A DNA stretch of 64,000 nt from Gavia stellata (GCF_030936135.1 NC_082600.1:5956821-6020820), one strand, 5' to 3'; shown: positions 27,001 through 42,000, numbered from the stretch's first letter. Program-made: numbers and translations. Notes: generated by a model from the letters alone, not told the origin.

Positions 27001-30000
27001 GGTATTTAACAGCTGTATTTTATTATACAGTGAAAAGTTGTGTTTGATTGGAGATGCTTCTTTGCAGACTAAATTGCAAAGAAAATCTCTAGCTTCCCAA
27101 ACACTGTGTCACACACAACTTAAGTGAGCTGTTTGCTTCTTAGGATTTCACGAAAGGGAAAGGTCAGCTCAGAAGACACTGCTTTTGGGGACACCACTCC
27201 TGTGCAAAGCAGTACCTGCATGGGCTCAGGGGAGACCAAGTACTCAAGCATGCAGCTTGATTAAAGGCACATCACTGTGCCCCTCCTGAAACATCTCTAC
27301 CCTTCCCAAATTGGGAAGGATGTTTTTCAGCAGCTCCACTGTCTGCATTCTTGGTTAAAGGTATTCCTCAAGATATTCCCAGTATGCTTCATTTCTTGAT
27401 GTGGCAGGCTCCCTGACACATCTATTTAAAACATGAGATGTCCCACAAGTGAATGATTCATACAACCAAAAGACCAATGGAGTAAACCAAGGTGCCATCA
27501 ATCTGCAACACATCCTTAGGAGGCAACATCAAGGGACTAATCTAAACGCCATGAGGCCTCAGGGCCCCAGAGTATTCACAGCCAAACATGGCTGTGTTTG
27601 GAAGATTGCTAACACACTAATTATGTAGAACTAATTAGTAACTTCAAAGATTGCACTGCAATGTGAAGTCAAAACCACTTGTTATTTGGGGGGGGGAGGG
27701 GGTGGTGGGGGTGGTGGTGGTGTAATAATTATACTGATTTGGCTTTGCCTTTAAAGACAGAATCGTTTTCAGGTCTCCTAAACCAGTTTTAGTAATTCTG
27801 GGGAATTCTGCTCTTAAAAATATTGCAGTTTTTTGCTATTAAGAATGGAAACCATCACTCTTGTTTTGAGGAAAGTAGAAGAATAACATCTGTGTAATAC
27901 ATGATATCAGCCATGTCTTAACCTAAATGATTCTATGATTCTGCTTAATAACCATTCATTCCCTGCTGCCACTAAAATTACCTGGGGTACAAAGCAGTAA
28001 TTTCTGGTGATAATAAATTCCTTTCTCAAACTTTGTGCCAGGGTGTCCAACAAGTTAACACTCAGGCAGGCGGATCTGCTAATTATCTCCTTCACTCTAG
28101 TTGACCTCGACGTTCTCAAAAGTCAGTCTGTTCTCCAAAGATCAGAACAGAAATGTTACACATAGAAAGAGAATATCTAGTGGTGTGTATCATTTATCTG
28201 AGATGCAATGCAAATCCTCAGTGAAGCAAATAAATTAACACTGAAGTTTGACTGTAGGCTTTTCTATCACTGATTTGATCAGGGGTTAAAGGTGATGAGT
28301 CTCCTTGTGTGAGAATGGACTCACTGGTAGCACAGACTTGAACATTCGTTGACATGCAGATATAGGAGTTTACATTTAAAAGATGTTCTTCTCCCTTAGA
28401 GACTTAGGTGGATCTAGAGGGTGATTCTGAGCTCAGACTACATCTCACTTCAAGGCAGGTGGCCTCTGACCTGGAGGCACCGTGGCTGTGTCACCATTAC
28501 ATGACACCAGAGCCCGGATGCCCCATGTCCTGGCAAGAACAGATCTGCATTGTGAACTACAGACCTGTACGGAGCCTGCTCTCTCCAACCCAGAGGGAAT
28601 TCTGCCATCGGTTTTGATGCACGACTGGATCGTTACACAGTTGTAAATGCAACCTGTCTCAGAAGCTGTCAGGATCTGTCTTAGAGGAAACAAGCTTGTG
28701 CTGTGTTAAAACAAGAGAGGAAGGTACCGGGGCTGCTTACAGTAATGCAGGGCACAGTTAAGTACCCCAGCGCTATGCTGACAGCGTACCAAGGGAACAG
28801 CAAAACCATCCAAGCACGTCACACTGGTGGAGTCTGCAAGGCAGCAGGAAAAGGTCTTCTACAAATGTGCCACGGGAAATTATACTCCTGTCTTCCATCG
28901 TGGCTCCCCACTGCCAGGGAGATGCTGGGAATAAGCCCAGCACTTCTGCTCCTCCATCCACAGGGAGGGCAGGTGGCTTCCAAAGCCAGAGTGGGTCAGG
29001 TTTTGTTGTCCTGCACATCTCTGGGATGTCTGCACACAGAAAAACTCAGAGCAGTCAGGAGGATGGAGTCCAAAGTGCCCTGACTGTGAATCCTCAGAAG
29101 AAGGAAGCCTCAGTGATTATTATGTTATTTTGGGGTTGGACTCTGTGGGCTGGTCAACTATTTGGGAGAGGCAGTTGTAGCAACATTGCAAATGTCACTT
29201 ATTTCTGAGTTCCCAGAAGCAGTGGGAGGGACAAGCACAGATTCACAGCTAGGAAAAGAAATCTGGAAACACTTCACAGGTCCCGGGCAATGGGCTGTTT
29301 AGGCAGATGGAAGAGCCTCCAGCACACACAGCAGCATACAATGACCAGACAAAACAGGGGCCAGCGGTTCCTCACCTCTCAATTAAAATAAACAGCAAAG
29401 ACTTGTGACAGGGCTGTGCTGAGCAAGACAGAGACCTGATGAATTTACCTCCGTGCCTGGGAGAACTCCATGAATAATGCTCAGCAAGTGAAGAGACAGG
29501 AGGAATACTTTATTTTCCCAGTCATGGTTACAGTAGATTGCCTCGGGCTTTGTGAGGGCTGGTTGCTCAGTGGTTAACTCAGCCTCTTTGGCATGCAACT
29601 AAAATTAAACTTGCAGGAGTCATCACGACATGACAGTGATTAAAACCGTGGGCTCAGGAGAGGTGGCTCCATGGATCCCTCCCCATACAGATAATATCTG
29701 TAGGCTGTCGACATAAAGGCAGAGAGATATCTAAGGGCGGCTGACCCTGAAACTATGACACAAACTATTTCCAAATGCACAAGAAGTCTATTTAAAACCT
29801 GCCCTCTGACATAAATAGCTCTTTTTATTTGCAGGTAGCCCTCAGCCATCAGCTCTGGGCAGCGTGCCATGCTCTCAGGAATTACAGCACCTCAGGCAGT
29901 CATGTAGCTTTGCCTGTGGCACCCACTAAATATCTTGCGTGGCCTCTTAGTTATTCTGATGCCAGTCCCTGCAGAAGAATGGGTTTATTCACCCCTGACG

Positions 30001-33000
30001 CACAGCAGCCTCTGGAGTGTAATGCAGCAGCTGGTTTTAAAACTGCTTATAGAAAAAAACAGAGCTAACAGACGCTACCTTGGGTAATGTGAATACGGCG
30101 AATGTAATTACATCACTCGGATTAAAACTTGGCAAGGCCACCAGTGACATGATGGCAGCAAGAAGCACCGTGGGAGCTTTTGTGAGCACAAGTTGTTACT
30201 ATGTCATTTGGTCCTTCTATCTAAATGATGGCATCTGCTGCAATAAAATATCTTCCAGCTCCATTTCAGGAGGAGATGGACACCAAACAGAGTAATGGCG
30301 GTTAAGCAACTGGTGAATTGTTTTCCAAGACTCATCGAGTTCTCGTTTTGCTTCTCATCGGAACATTAAGAAAGAGCCTGGCCAGCTGCATTTGTCTGCT
30401 CAAGAGCTGGAAGGAAAGGGAATTGTGCGTGAACGTCTCACACAAGCAGTGACTGGCTTGGGGGGCAGCACCATGGGAATGCTGTCCCCCAACAAGGAAT
30501 GGCCCAAGGGAAGCCCTGTTTTGTGCTGCTGGTCTCCCTCCCTACCATTGAGCCATCTGGGGTAGGAGTAGCTTCAGGCAATAGAGATCCTCATCTCTCT
30601 TCTGAAAAGACTTGCAGTGAAGATCTAGGTTTGCAGTGCTATTCCAGAAGTGGCTGGGGAAGCTGGGCTGAGCTACTGCTGCAACACAGATGGAGAGATT
30701 TGTAGGTGACAACATGCAGATGACAGATGACAGCAAGTATCAGCTACTTATGACTCTGTTTTTTACTTCAAGTGATGCTCACATCTTGTTATTCTTCTTG
30801 CTAGAAAACCAACTCTGCCCAACATGTTCACCTTTCATTAAACCTGCACCAAACTATATTCTTCCTAGCCAGTGCCTCAAGGCTGCAGAGCACCTGTAGG
30901 ACCAACTTTAGCTATTACATTGTGGATATATTCTGGCTGAAAGCTGTTGAACATTACAGTGTTGTCCTTGAGAAGCCAGGACAGCAGGTGGGGAGGCAAA
31001 ATTTATCGACATATTGAAAATATTATCCACCTATTCCAAACTATAACTCTATTAGGATCCTACGTCAAGTCTGTGGAGTGTCTTCTGCTGTGGTAAATAC
31101 CAGCAGGGCCAGATTTCCTATTGCTGAGCTTACTGAGCTTCAGACCATCTTATTCACCACTAATGCAAGGAGTTTCAAGCTCTTTATGTGGGACCTTTTA
31201 TCTACAATACTGAGGGGATACCAAGAGCTGTGTCCTCTGCCTCAAGACAACCAAGATACTTTACTGAAATGCAACAGGGAGGTAATAACCTTGAGTTAGT
31301 AAAGCGTGAAAGGTGAGAAATACACAATTTACAATCTCAAAGATTATAAAACTTGCAGAAAGCCAATCTAAAGTTGAAGATTTAGACTCCTATCCTTCCA
31401 AGTGGGATTTATTAAAGTAACAGTGGTTCTGTACAGCTTTGCCAGCCTGGGGCAGCACTCTGCAAGTCACTTGCATGATCACTGATCTCTGCCAAGATGT
31501 CATAGACACTGTTTGTTCTGATCCACCAGGAATATCTGCTGGACAAAATGTCATATGTCTTTAAAGCATCTAGTGAGTAACTACATCCTCCAGAAACAAA
31601 AAGACAAATCACCTCTGGACACTGAGGTAGGCCTGGAATAGCTACAGGACAGGCTTTATTGACAAGAACTAGATACTCCACAGAAATAAAACCAGCAAAT
31701 GAAGCAACAAGAAATCTTACAGTATGTAATAAAAAGCCCTGTAGCAGGAACAATATCAAGAACACAAACCAAAGAATTATACAAACAATTGATCTAGTTT
31801 TGAAAATGACCCTGTTCTGGGTAGGAGGCTGGGTTAAATGACCTCTGAAGATCCTTGCCAAACTAAATCTGTCTGTAACTCTCTGAATTTAAAACCTACA
31901 AATGATGCTTTTCAAGTCTTTAAGTCATCAGAAAATCAAACGCTCATCTTGATGTGATGTCCATTGCCATACCCAAACGGAAAGAGTTTGGCTTGTCAAG
32001 TCATAATATGGCACAGACCAAGTAGCTGGTCCCCATAATAAAGTCAGTATTGGCTAGTAGTTACCTCCTCCCTGGGATGTGAGTTCCCAACATACCTGGA
32101 AAAGGAAATATTCTGGGAAGATGCCCATCAGCTCTGACACCAGTCTCCTATTTCCACACATTCACAAACCTACTTCACATATCCGTGTGTGCAGAAATTC
32201 CTCTGGGCATGTAAGCATGTATCCTCAGCTTTAAAAGCTGAACTCCTGACAGCTTGGGAAATGTTTCAATTATTTAAGCATACTTATATTACACATTGCC
32301 ACAAATGTTTTGCCCAAAATTTTGCTCTGATGGATATATAATCAATCAACTAACTGCAGAGGATCTATCTGCAGGGATATTTATTCTCACCTTCTTCCTT
32401 ATCTGCTGTGCATTTGTTATTACTTTACCCCATACCCAGAAGCCAAGCTGACACTGTTAATGCTCTCACAAATACTCCAGCAAGAATCTGAATGAAGGCA
32501 TCATTAACGTACAAAGCACTAGGGCTTTCAGAGAAGCAGTTAATTAAGTGCAACTGTTCAATTTCAGTCACGCTGATTTGACAGAAATGATAATTTAGGG
32601 CCAAATTACATCCCAGATCCTGGCAAAAGCAGCCAAGGGAAGAATTTGGCCCTGCTACACTCCAGCCTGACAGTCACAAATTGAATTCCCTGTGAGTTCA
32701 ATGACAGCTGTGCTGAACCCTCCGCCAGCGGGAACGAGGTACGGGCCACACGCTGGTTAACACCTTGCAGAACAGACAATTCTGCTGAAGTTAGTAAGAT
32801 TGTTTTCAAAGCAAGTCTGCACTGGAGTAACAGAATTCGGTCCTAGCTCAAAATTATCCTGTGAATTTCTTCCTTCCATGGGCAAGGTGAGTTATCTCTT
32901 GGCAAGCTGAATTTAGTTCCATCCTTTAACGCATCTTCTACATCACCGTCAGATTGGTCAAATAATGGAAGTGGAGGAGGAACTGTGAAATTAATTGTCT

Positions 33001-36000
33001 CAGAATGTGGTGGTACTTCCAAGCCCTGAGGACAGGTTAGATACGGCTTTCTTAAGAACTGGCTAGGGTGAAGCTAAGCCAGCTTGGTCCTGCTGCAGTG
33101 CTGGTGGTTAGACCAGATGATCTCTTTGGGTTCCCCTCTAACCTTGTATTTCTATGATTTCACAGTGGTTACTGAAGAGGGATTTAAAAATTTCCACCCC
33201 TGCAGACTAATGTTATAGTTAGTACTATGGACACCTTTGCATTTGAGGTTGAGAGTTCAATTACAACATGCAGCCATGTGGTGTAAGGAAAGGCTGGAAT
33301 CAGAAGGCCGTCTTCCCCTGGCTCTCACAACAGAGAAGAGGAGGTATTTCCATGTTGAGCCTGATGGAAGATGGGACAAAGCCTTCACATCATTTCCTCA
33401 GGATGCCAGCCACACAGCTATGCCAACTTACCCCTCAGAGCTACAGAGGGAGGAAAAATCAAGAGTCTGCAACCTGCTTTAATTCCTACCCCACACAAAA
33501 GAGAACAGAGACGGCTACTAGGATGCTCTTCCTCCATGCTATGATCCAGCAGGAGGAGGAAAGGGCAGCTTTCATCCTGCTATACTTCTAGGCATAGAGA
33601 GCAAGCCATGGTCTTCCACATGGAAACCATCTCCTCAGCTGTGAGCATCTTCTTCTCAACTATGCATTGTTTTGGTTGCACTTTACACTACTGTTCTATC
33701 ACAAATGGACCAGAACAGATTAATGAATGACCTGATCCAGACAAGAACACAAAATACAGAGATATTAGATAATATAATAGCAAGACTATAAGCAAATTAC
33801 TGACCTTTTCAACTCAGTAAAAACCCCCTCTAACAATCAATTATCCATTTATTCAAGCATGTAACACTCATTTGTTAGCCTTCTGTAAGCTATTTATGAA
33901 TGAGATTTTTTGCAGGATGACCTTTATTCTGCCTTCTGACACCATGGGTCAAACTGAGAAGAACAGTGATCTCAGTCCACAGAAATCAGGTTGTTTAAAG
34001 GGATATTGCCACGATAAAGCCTACCTGAATTTTTTGATTGGAGAGTGCTTCTCCTGCGCAGTTGCAAGGTGCCCAGAATAATAAATGGGAAAAACCATAA
34101 TGTTCCAGTTTGTTGAGAACCAAGTCATGAAAAAAGGACAGTCAAAGGTTTCATACGTGATTTTGACAAACTGTGTGGTCCCGACCCAGGAGGAAGAGAC
34201 GGACAAAATGATCAGAAATCTCCAGATAAGCTTGAGAAATGTGGATGTGCAAGACTGGCATCGTGTCTGTCCTTCAGCTTCTTGGCTGCTGCTCTCTGTG
34301 TGCGTTTGTGTTCCTTCTTCTCCTGGTAAAAAAAAACAGAAAAAGAGAAGAGTTGTACACATAATGAACACATTCAAAACAATTCTTGCCTTCTCCCTTT
34401 AATTCCTCTACAACCCACAAACACTGAAATCCCACACAGAAATACTTCAGTAATACCATCTCTGGTCACTTCAAGGGGATAGGAACAAAATACAAACACT
34501 ATACAGAGGCCTGAGGTAATGGTGTTACAGTTAAGCTGTTGCTGCTGTTTGCTTTATCAGCCCTTCTTTCCTTCTGTCAGCCAAACCTCTAGAATAGAGC
34601 TACATCCCTTGGAACCAACTACATTATAAAGTCAATTACTGTGCATGTGTGCAACATAAAAGCTATCTGAGCCTGTACATCTGAAGCCAGGAACAAGTTC
34701 TTATAATTCAAGATTTTAACTCAAGAATCACTTTTTTTATTTGCAAGCTAGAAGGGGAAAAAGAAACAGCCTGGTGGTTTTATATACCCAAGTGGTGAAA
34801 AGCTTTTTTCAGTCAAGTTAGTGTATTTACATTTTTGAAGTTAAAAAAGGAAACTGGACAAAACGGAAGCTTGGCATGCCTAGAAATAAACCTCTACACA
34901 TAAACAAGGAGGAATCAGAAAGTTGTCATTTCCCATTTCAGTACAGTACTTTTCAGATCTAATCTGCAGACCACTGCAGATTTCCTAACAGAAGTGTAGC
35001 GAATTTAGTCTCACTGACTGTTGATTCGCTGTCCAGAGACATCTTCCAAAGATGCAACCCATGAACCCTATTTTGATTTCACAGATCCCAGCTGAAAACA
35101 ACGGATTGAACTGTGTTGGATACTGAGAAGCACTAACACCGTTGCCCCATGAGCTCATGTGGCAGCACTGAGCTCCAACCATTTACCCCGTTAGACCATA
35201 TCACATCGATTTGATAGAAGAAACAGGAGTTCCTTCTAAAAATCTTGACCTGCAGCTCTTCTTAACTATTACTATCAATTATCAGTCGCATCAACACATG
35301 ATGTGATATATACAAGAAACAATATAATTGTTGATGTTAAGAGGAGCTACAGATCCACTGCAGTGAGAGCATACACTGTCCTACATTCAACTTAAATGTG
35401 AAAAAGGTACCCTTTCAGACTCAGGTTTACTTTCCTTTTATATTACTGTTTCTGCTACAGCCATAAAGAAATGTCAAACTGAGGTTCAAAGTTATTACAT
35501 TAGACCAATGTTACCTCTAAAAAACGATTCACCATAGCAGGGAGTGCATTTGCAATCAAGAATTTTCCTAACCAGGACATGGAGCTTTTTGTAATTGTAA
35601 TTGTATGCTGTGGTTTTTTTCCTAAAAATAATCAGTATTCAGGGGCTCCATTGTTTAGTGGCGAAGCAAGAATTTTAATAAAATTACAGGTTTATTAAAA
35701 ATATACAGAGGATAATCACACACAGCTCTGAAAAGGGAGGCATCATTTTAGCATTCGCTTTGGCTGCTGAGAGAAAATAGATATTTTTATGGTACTAATA
35801 ATGACTGACATCTTCTATTAAAAGGTAAATTACAGTTTAGTTGCAAGTTAGAATGGCTTAAAAAGAATATATTATGTAACATCCACTTGCAGGTTTTCCT
35901 GCTAAGCAAAACTACCGTGCAATTAGTCCTTCTTCAGCTAACAGTTAAAAATAATCATACAACGATAGAAGACCAAAGCACCTTTATCCATGCTTTCTGT

Positions 36001-39000
36001 TTTTCCAATTACCAGATAACTATGTAATTGCTATTACTATGCATGACACTACCATTAGCATTTGACTTGGATTTTACAGTCCCAGGTTTGAATGTTAAGG
36101 AAAGGCACAGAAATATACACTTGTTGCAAGTCCTACCTTGGATTAAAAGACCTGTGGAAGTTTCAGCCTGATTAAATGTACAGTGGGGAGTTTTTGTAAG
36201 TGCTTAATGGGTAGGATTCATCCCATGTAATGTAGTTAGCAAATAATTTTGTATTCAGACTAAACATGTCATCTAGGGCCCCTTTATATTTAATTATAAT
36301 GGACAGGCATGGTGAGAAGGTAGCTGATTTCATCCTCATATATCTAAGCCCACTGGAGGTGCTTATCTCTCCCTAGACTAGATATTTAAATTTAATTTAT
36401 ACATTTAAATTATATTTTACATAATTCAAATATTTACAATATTTTACAATATTTAAACTATATTTTACATCTTTATACATTTAAATTAATGTATACATTT
36501 AAATTATATTTAATTTAAGTGAAATTGAGATGGATCCCCGGCCAAAGTGACATAGTAGCTTGTTGCTTTCAAAATCCATGTGATGTACACATCTAAATCT
36601 TGGCCAAAGAATCAAAAGGACAAGATAAGAAATATCTTTAAAAATAATTACAGGGCTTGAACTCAAAGACACATGATGAACCAGCACACAATTCATACTA
36701 AATAGGTTTAAGGATTTCCAAGTCATGAAGCTGGGGCTGGATTGAGCTAGAAAGCAGCACTTATGCTCAGATACTGAATGATATGCTAATCAGGAGAAAA
36801 CAAACTGATCCGCCAAAGTGGTTGGTAGATAGCATTTTACAATTAGGAAGGGGGTAGAGATCCTTGGTGTCTGCATTTAGTTCGGTCTGAAACAAACCAA
36901 CAGACTTACCCTGTCAAGAGCACAGAAACAACCTGAGAACTCGACAAGGATGAAATGACAGGGAAAGAATGCAGATGACACTGCGGGTGACACATGGAGA
37001 TGACACTGCTCAATGGCAAACTGTGTTGAAAGGCAGCTAGCAGAAATACCCCTGCATGGGCCTTTTGTCTATAATTCTTGCTTGTGATGTCTCTGTGACA
37101 AGATGGCAACAGAAAAGCCTTCGTTTTTCAGAAGAATGACATGAGGAAAATCAAAACCTACAGCTTTCTTCTGAACTCTTCTTTATATCTGTTTACCTAC
37201 CTGTCAGGTCAGTCCTGCTTAGAACTCACTGATGAGGAAGGGAAGATCAGGATAAAAAGCGAAATTAAAGAATGCAAAATAAATGTTTATAAGAGTATGA
37301 TGTCAAGGCACTACTCTTTTCGCAAGAGGACTAAAGTCCTTTCTTAAAGAAGATGGATTCTGTCTTTGGATGTACCCTAGTGCCAGTGTGCACAGTTATT
37401 TCAGCGTGATATCTGCAAAAATTAGAATAAATTGGTTTTCTGCTATCTTAGGTATGATCTTTACTGCAAAATGCTGTATCATCCACTCTTTGCAGCAATA
37501 ATCACCTCCAATATTTTTCTGAGGGTTTCCATCAAAAGAGTACTCCTGGAGTACGAGATCTCTCCATTTTCCAACACAAGAAGAAAATGGCTGACTCTTG
37601 CTGCCATCAGTAGTGAAGTGATGAGGGGAAGGTTTATCTCCCACAGCTCCAGTGTGCAAGGGAGATCCAACCTGTTCTTCCTCCCCTTTTTGCTCACAGT
37701 ATCTACACAGACAGTCTTCCACATAACTTGGGCAGTTAAATTATTTCAGTCATTTAACGGCTCTCTCCTCCTCAACAGTACAATTCAGCAGACTCAAAGG
37801 CCTGTGGTTGCATACTGTAATTGCTGCCATCCCATCCCTGCTGATGATGGATGGACATCATGGTGAAGAAGTCCATGTTCAGCATACCTACAGGTTCATT
37901 TGAGCTAAACTTCTGCAGTAAAGTGGGTGACACATTCCTGACGGAAGCCCTGATGTGCAGCTGATCGATGATCTGAACTGTGAGGGTCTTCCCTAGATAT
38001 CCTTCCACCTGTTGCTCCTTCTCTTCTTCTTCATCAGACCATCCATGGTATGAGCTGAGATTGTCATTGTCTTTGAGAAGGAACATGGCTGGTTCTTAAG
38101 GGTCCTGGTCTCTGGCCAGGCTGAAGCTGAGGAAACATAACCACTTTGTAAAAACTAACCTGTGTGCTAACGTTAATCATCCTTTCAAGATCTTCTGTGA
38201 CTACTGGCCTTATGATTTCTCAGATATCTAACACATTACATTTTCCTACTGAGACCCAGGCCTTTTCCTCCCATCCTTGCTTCCTTCCCGCCTAGCCCCA
38301 GTTTGCACACAGCTACAGGAAGGACTCTCATGTGGCTTTGCTGTTCGCAGCACCGCAAACCAACGTCAACATGGTCGGACTCTGCACCATCTTTCAAAAG
38401 ACAGACGAAAGAGGCCTTTCGCAGGCATGCTGTGACGCCGGGAATGAGGCTGTTATGCCTACCTGATCTGCTCTGCCTCTCGACTCTGCTGTGCCGACAG
38501 ATTCCCGAGGGACTTCGATTCTGCAGCTCAAGAATGGGAGCAGCAGAATCTTCAGCAACAGATAGAGGGGAGAGCTGCCTAGTCATGCCTCTGTGTCTGC
38601 TGGGGCAGTTGCCTCCTGGCTTGCATTGGATGACAGATGATCGTGAGGCACCTGAGAAGAAAGAGTTTGCATCAGTTTGGCTGTAAACTCCCTGGAGGAA
38701 AGCGGGGCTTTCAAACACTCTGTCAGTGAAACGCGTACAAACGATTCAGCGGGAGAAAGGAAGCACACTGCAAAAATCAAGGTTTCAGCTCTGGTCAGCA
38801 TAAAGTAATTAAGTAAGTAAATAAACACTTAACTCTATACTTAACTCTCTCCCCCCCATAGAAAAAAAGGTGCTGTATGAAAACCAGTCTTTCCCCTGAA
38901 GAAATGAGAGCCCTATGCTGCAGTATATTATCTGCCCCACGGCTCCATCCATAGCGTCTGAACAGGCAAAGGAATTTGTACTCACGTGGGCCCCTTCCTG

Positions 39001-42000
39001 AGCACTGACACTGAATCAGGCAAAAGGAGAGATCACCATTTTCCCTTAGGGTGGAAAGGAGGGCTGAGGAGCCATTGCCTCCCAGGGTCAGTGGTGACAG
39101 TCTCTCCAGAGGAGAGTTTCCCCTTTCCATCCTCCAGAATGATCCTTGAGACTCTTGCATGGAATGAAGCCACAGTCACTGACAGGTCTTTTAGATGTAG
39201 ACTTCTGCTAAATCACCGAAGATGCCAGTTTTAAGCCTTCACATGCACCAAATCAGAATCTCCACATCTTCAGGGAAGTTCCTTTTTCTTCTTCTGCTGG
39301 GTGCAGACAAGACCAAGATGCTGCATTTCACACAGAGGCTCTATAGAGGCACAAGGCAGCAGAGAAGACCCAGGTCCCAGAAATACCAGTGGTACGAGAT
39401 GAAAAATTTTCCAGTGAGCAGGACACCACATTTTACGAGTAAGAACTTGAAAGACTGGATTAAGAATGAGCAAACAACAGAAAAGAGCGCAGTGCTGAAA
39501 TCTGGCAGAGTGTGCCCAGTGATCTTGCACATACTCCTGAATTTATTGAAGGTGTCTATGTAAGAAGAGGTCAACACATGAGCGGCACAAGGAAGTCCTC
39601 TTCGCAGTCTTTCTAGGCACGATGACAGGCCATTTTGGTAAGTGTAAGTGTGTATTCAAGGTCAGTTGAGATCACCCACCACTTGTTTTGCAGCTGCTAC
39701 TTCCACTGATGACCGTCTTACCTAAACTTAAGGAACACACATATACCCTGAGAGCCACTGACCTTGCCGTGACTTGGAAGGATTTAATATTATAATCACA
39801 CCTATTTCACATCGAAAAGTATACAAAAATAGACACAAACCCCATGTGTAGGGTGCCAAATGTGCAACAAATACGGCAGATATCTCAGAGGGCAACATTC
39901 TTTGTTGCAACATGAGCCATTCCAGTACACTTCATGCAAATAACTCCATGCCAAACAACAACATATTCTAAAGCAAGTACTGTATTCAAGAGACTGCATG
40001 AATCAAGTCAATGCTCTTTTGCCAGAGGAAGCTAGGGTTCATATAAACCTTCAATGAACTTAAAGCTATGTTTGATTCACCAGGTCTGTAAATATCTTGC
40101 AAGTCACTCTGAGGTTGAAAAGTACATTAGAAATAGCAGCCCTTGGCCATTCACCCCAACAGAGGCAGCGTAACACCTTCATTTGACAGCTGAAAATTAG
40201 TTCCAGCCTCCACAAGATTAAGACAATCAGTACTTTTTGGGCTAAATATTCAAAAAGGCACTTATGATTTTCCAGGTCCCCAAGTTAAAGAAGGTTTACT
40301 TTCAGAAAGCGTTTGCTGACTGCCTGTCCTCAGAGAATCAGCCACGAAGGTACCTCGACCCAAATCACTACTCGCTTTGATATGCATCATTTAAAGAGAT
40401 TTCATTAAGTTGAAAGACACATGCTACATCTCAATTCAGATATAATTTAGAACAAGATCAAGATTCACATTACACTCAGCAGAAGTATAGCAGATGATCT
40501 GCAACCAGAATTTCAAGGAAACCTATTTTTCCTCACATGTAGAAAGAGCTCAGAGTTATTTATATCTGGTATAACAAAGCAGCATCAATCTTTTCCTGTA
40601 CATTGAGAAACTCAGCAGTTGAGACCAAAACTGCAATTCAAGAGATTGCATTTAATCGAAAGTCACTGCTTGATTTACTGAATTCTTCTTCCCTTATGCT
40701 TGAAAGCAATCAGATAGCACAGCAATTTATCAATATTTCATTGTTACAGCTAGAAAGCCTAGGCCATCTAATGCTACTGAATCTGAACATGTTTTAAGGA
40801 TATACTTTGACAGGGAAGGTAAATAGATATATGCTGGGCTAACTTATCCAAACCTGGTACCAGCAGCAAGGACAACAAATCACCATTTACACAGTACAGC
40901 AATGAAACTTCGCATATGTGCAATGTTACCCCACATGAGAGGAAGGCAGAACTCATATAACTCCAGTTCTTTGTCTTACACAGCAATTATCAGCTGTCAA
41001 GCAGGGATCCACTAATACCCTCCAAATTTAGAGGAATCAAGAGCAGCATTTTCCATTGAACTTCTGTATACCTTCATAAATCCCACATGCTTATGGAGAC
41101 CCCATCGTCTCAGGCAGTGAGACCATGTCCTCTCCAGGGAGGACAACAGCAGGGTGCTGCCACAACTTGCCACGTGCAAATGGAGGAGCAACTCTGTACT
41201 AAAAAGGTATCATAATACACCACCTCCAAGCAAAGGAGGAGTGACACAGCCTGGGTTGGGTTAATTTGACCTATTTTAGATGTCAGCCTTAGGATGAGAA
41301 AAATAGTGTCCTGGGACTATCTGCATCTCCCTATGACTATACACGGAATAATAGAATCATAGAATGATTTGGGTTGGAAGGGACCTTTAAAGGTCATCTA
41401 GTCCAATCCTCCTGCAATGAGCAGGGACATCTTGAAGAAGATCAGGTTGCTCAGAGCCCCGTCCAACCTGACCTTGAACAAACATCCTGAGCAGAGATGT
41501 TTACCCTGGGTAGGACTTTCTACCTGATTACCTTACCTGACCTTCTTTTAACCTGACTACTCGATGTAAGAGGTTGCACAGGTATCTGTAACTCACTGCA
41601 TACAGAAGCCACATCCAGTTTCTGTAGACTGACACAGTCAATGCTGAGCATGAACACAGTTTGTGGTTTTAGCAGAGATGAATCACAGGCTGAGAATGAC
41701 TCCACATTTTGGGCATCATTTGATATTTTACGGGAATGCTACTAGAAGAGGTTGGGAAAAAACTAACAAATAGGAAAAACCTTGCCAGACTGCCAGATCT
41801 TGCTGCTAAAAGTGTTCCTTCATTACTTGGAGGTTCTAATCAAGTGTCAAAGCAACACTCAGCCCATGGGATTGACAAAGGAGGAAAGGGAGAACTGGAA
41901 AGGACCACACGTGATTGTATCAAGCATTCCTTAATGAGTTAAATCCATCTGGATGACTTTTCATTATTGGATAAAAACAAACCCCTGCTCTTTCCCATTT

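Larger units (their letters stand above)
26441..34024 (-). other. SLC35F4 intron 3 (7.6 kb)
   Basis: GT-AG intron with three small plus-oriented CR1 remnants (27903-27945, 31808-31885 and 33000-33165), a guanine-run block (27688-27722) and an old interspersed-repeat-like segment (32595-32850). Nothing gene-like was recognised elsewhere. Confidence 0.8.

Noticed and set aside
31412..31861. 149-codon minus-strand frame with a hydrophobic stretch
   Set aside because: The start overlaps the antisense of a CR1 remnant, and the hydrophobic stretch comes from A/T-rich codons. No family match.
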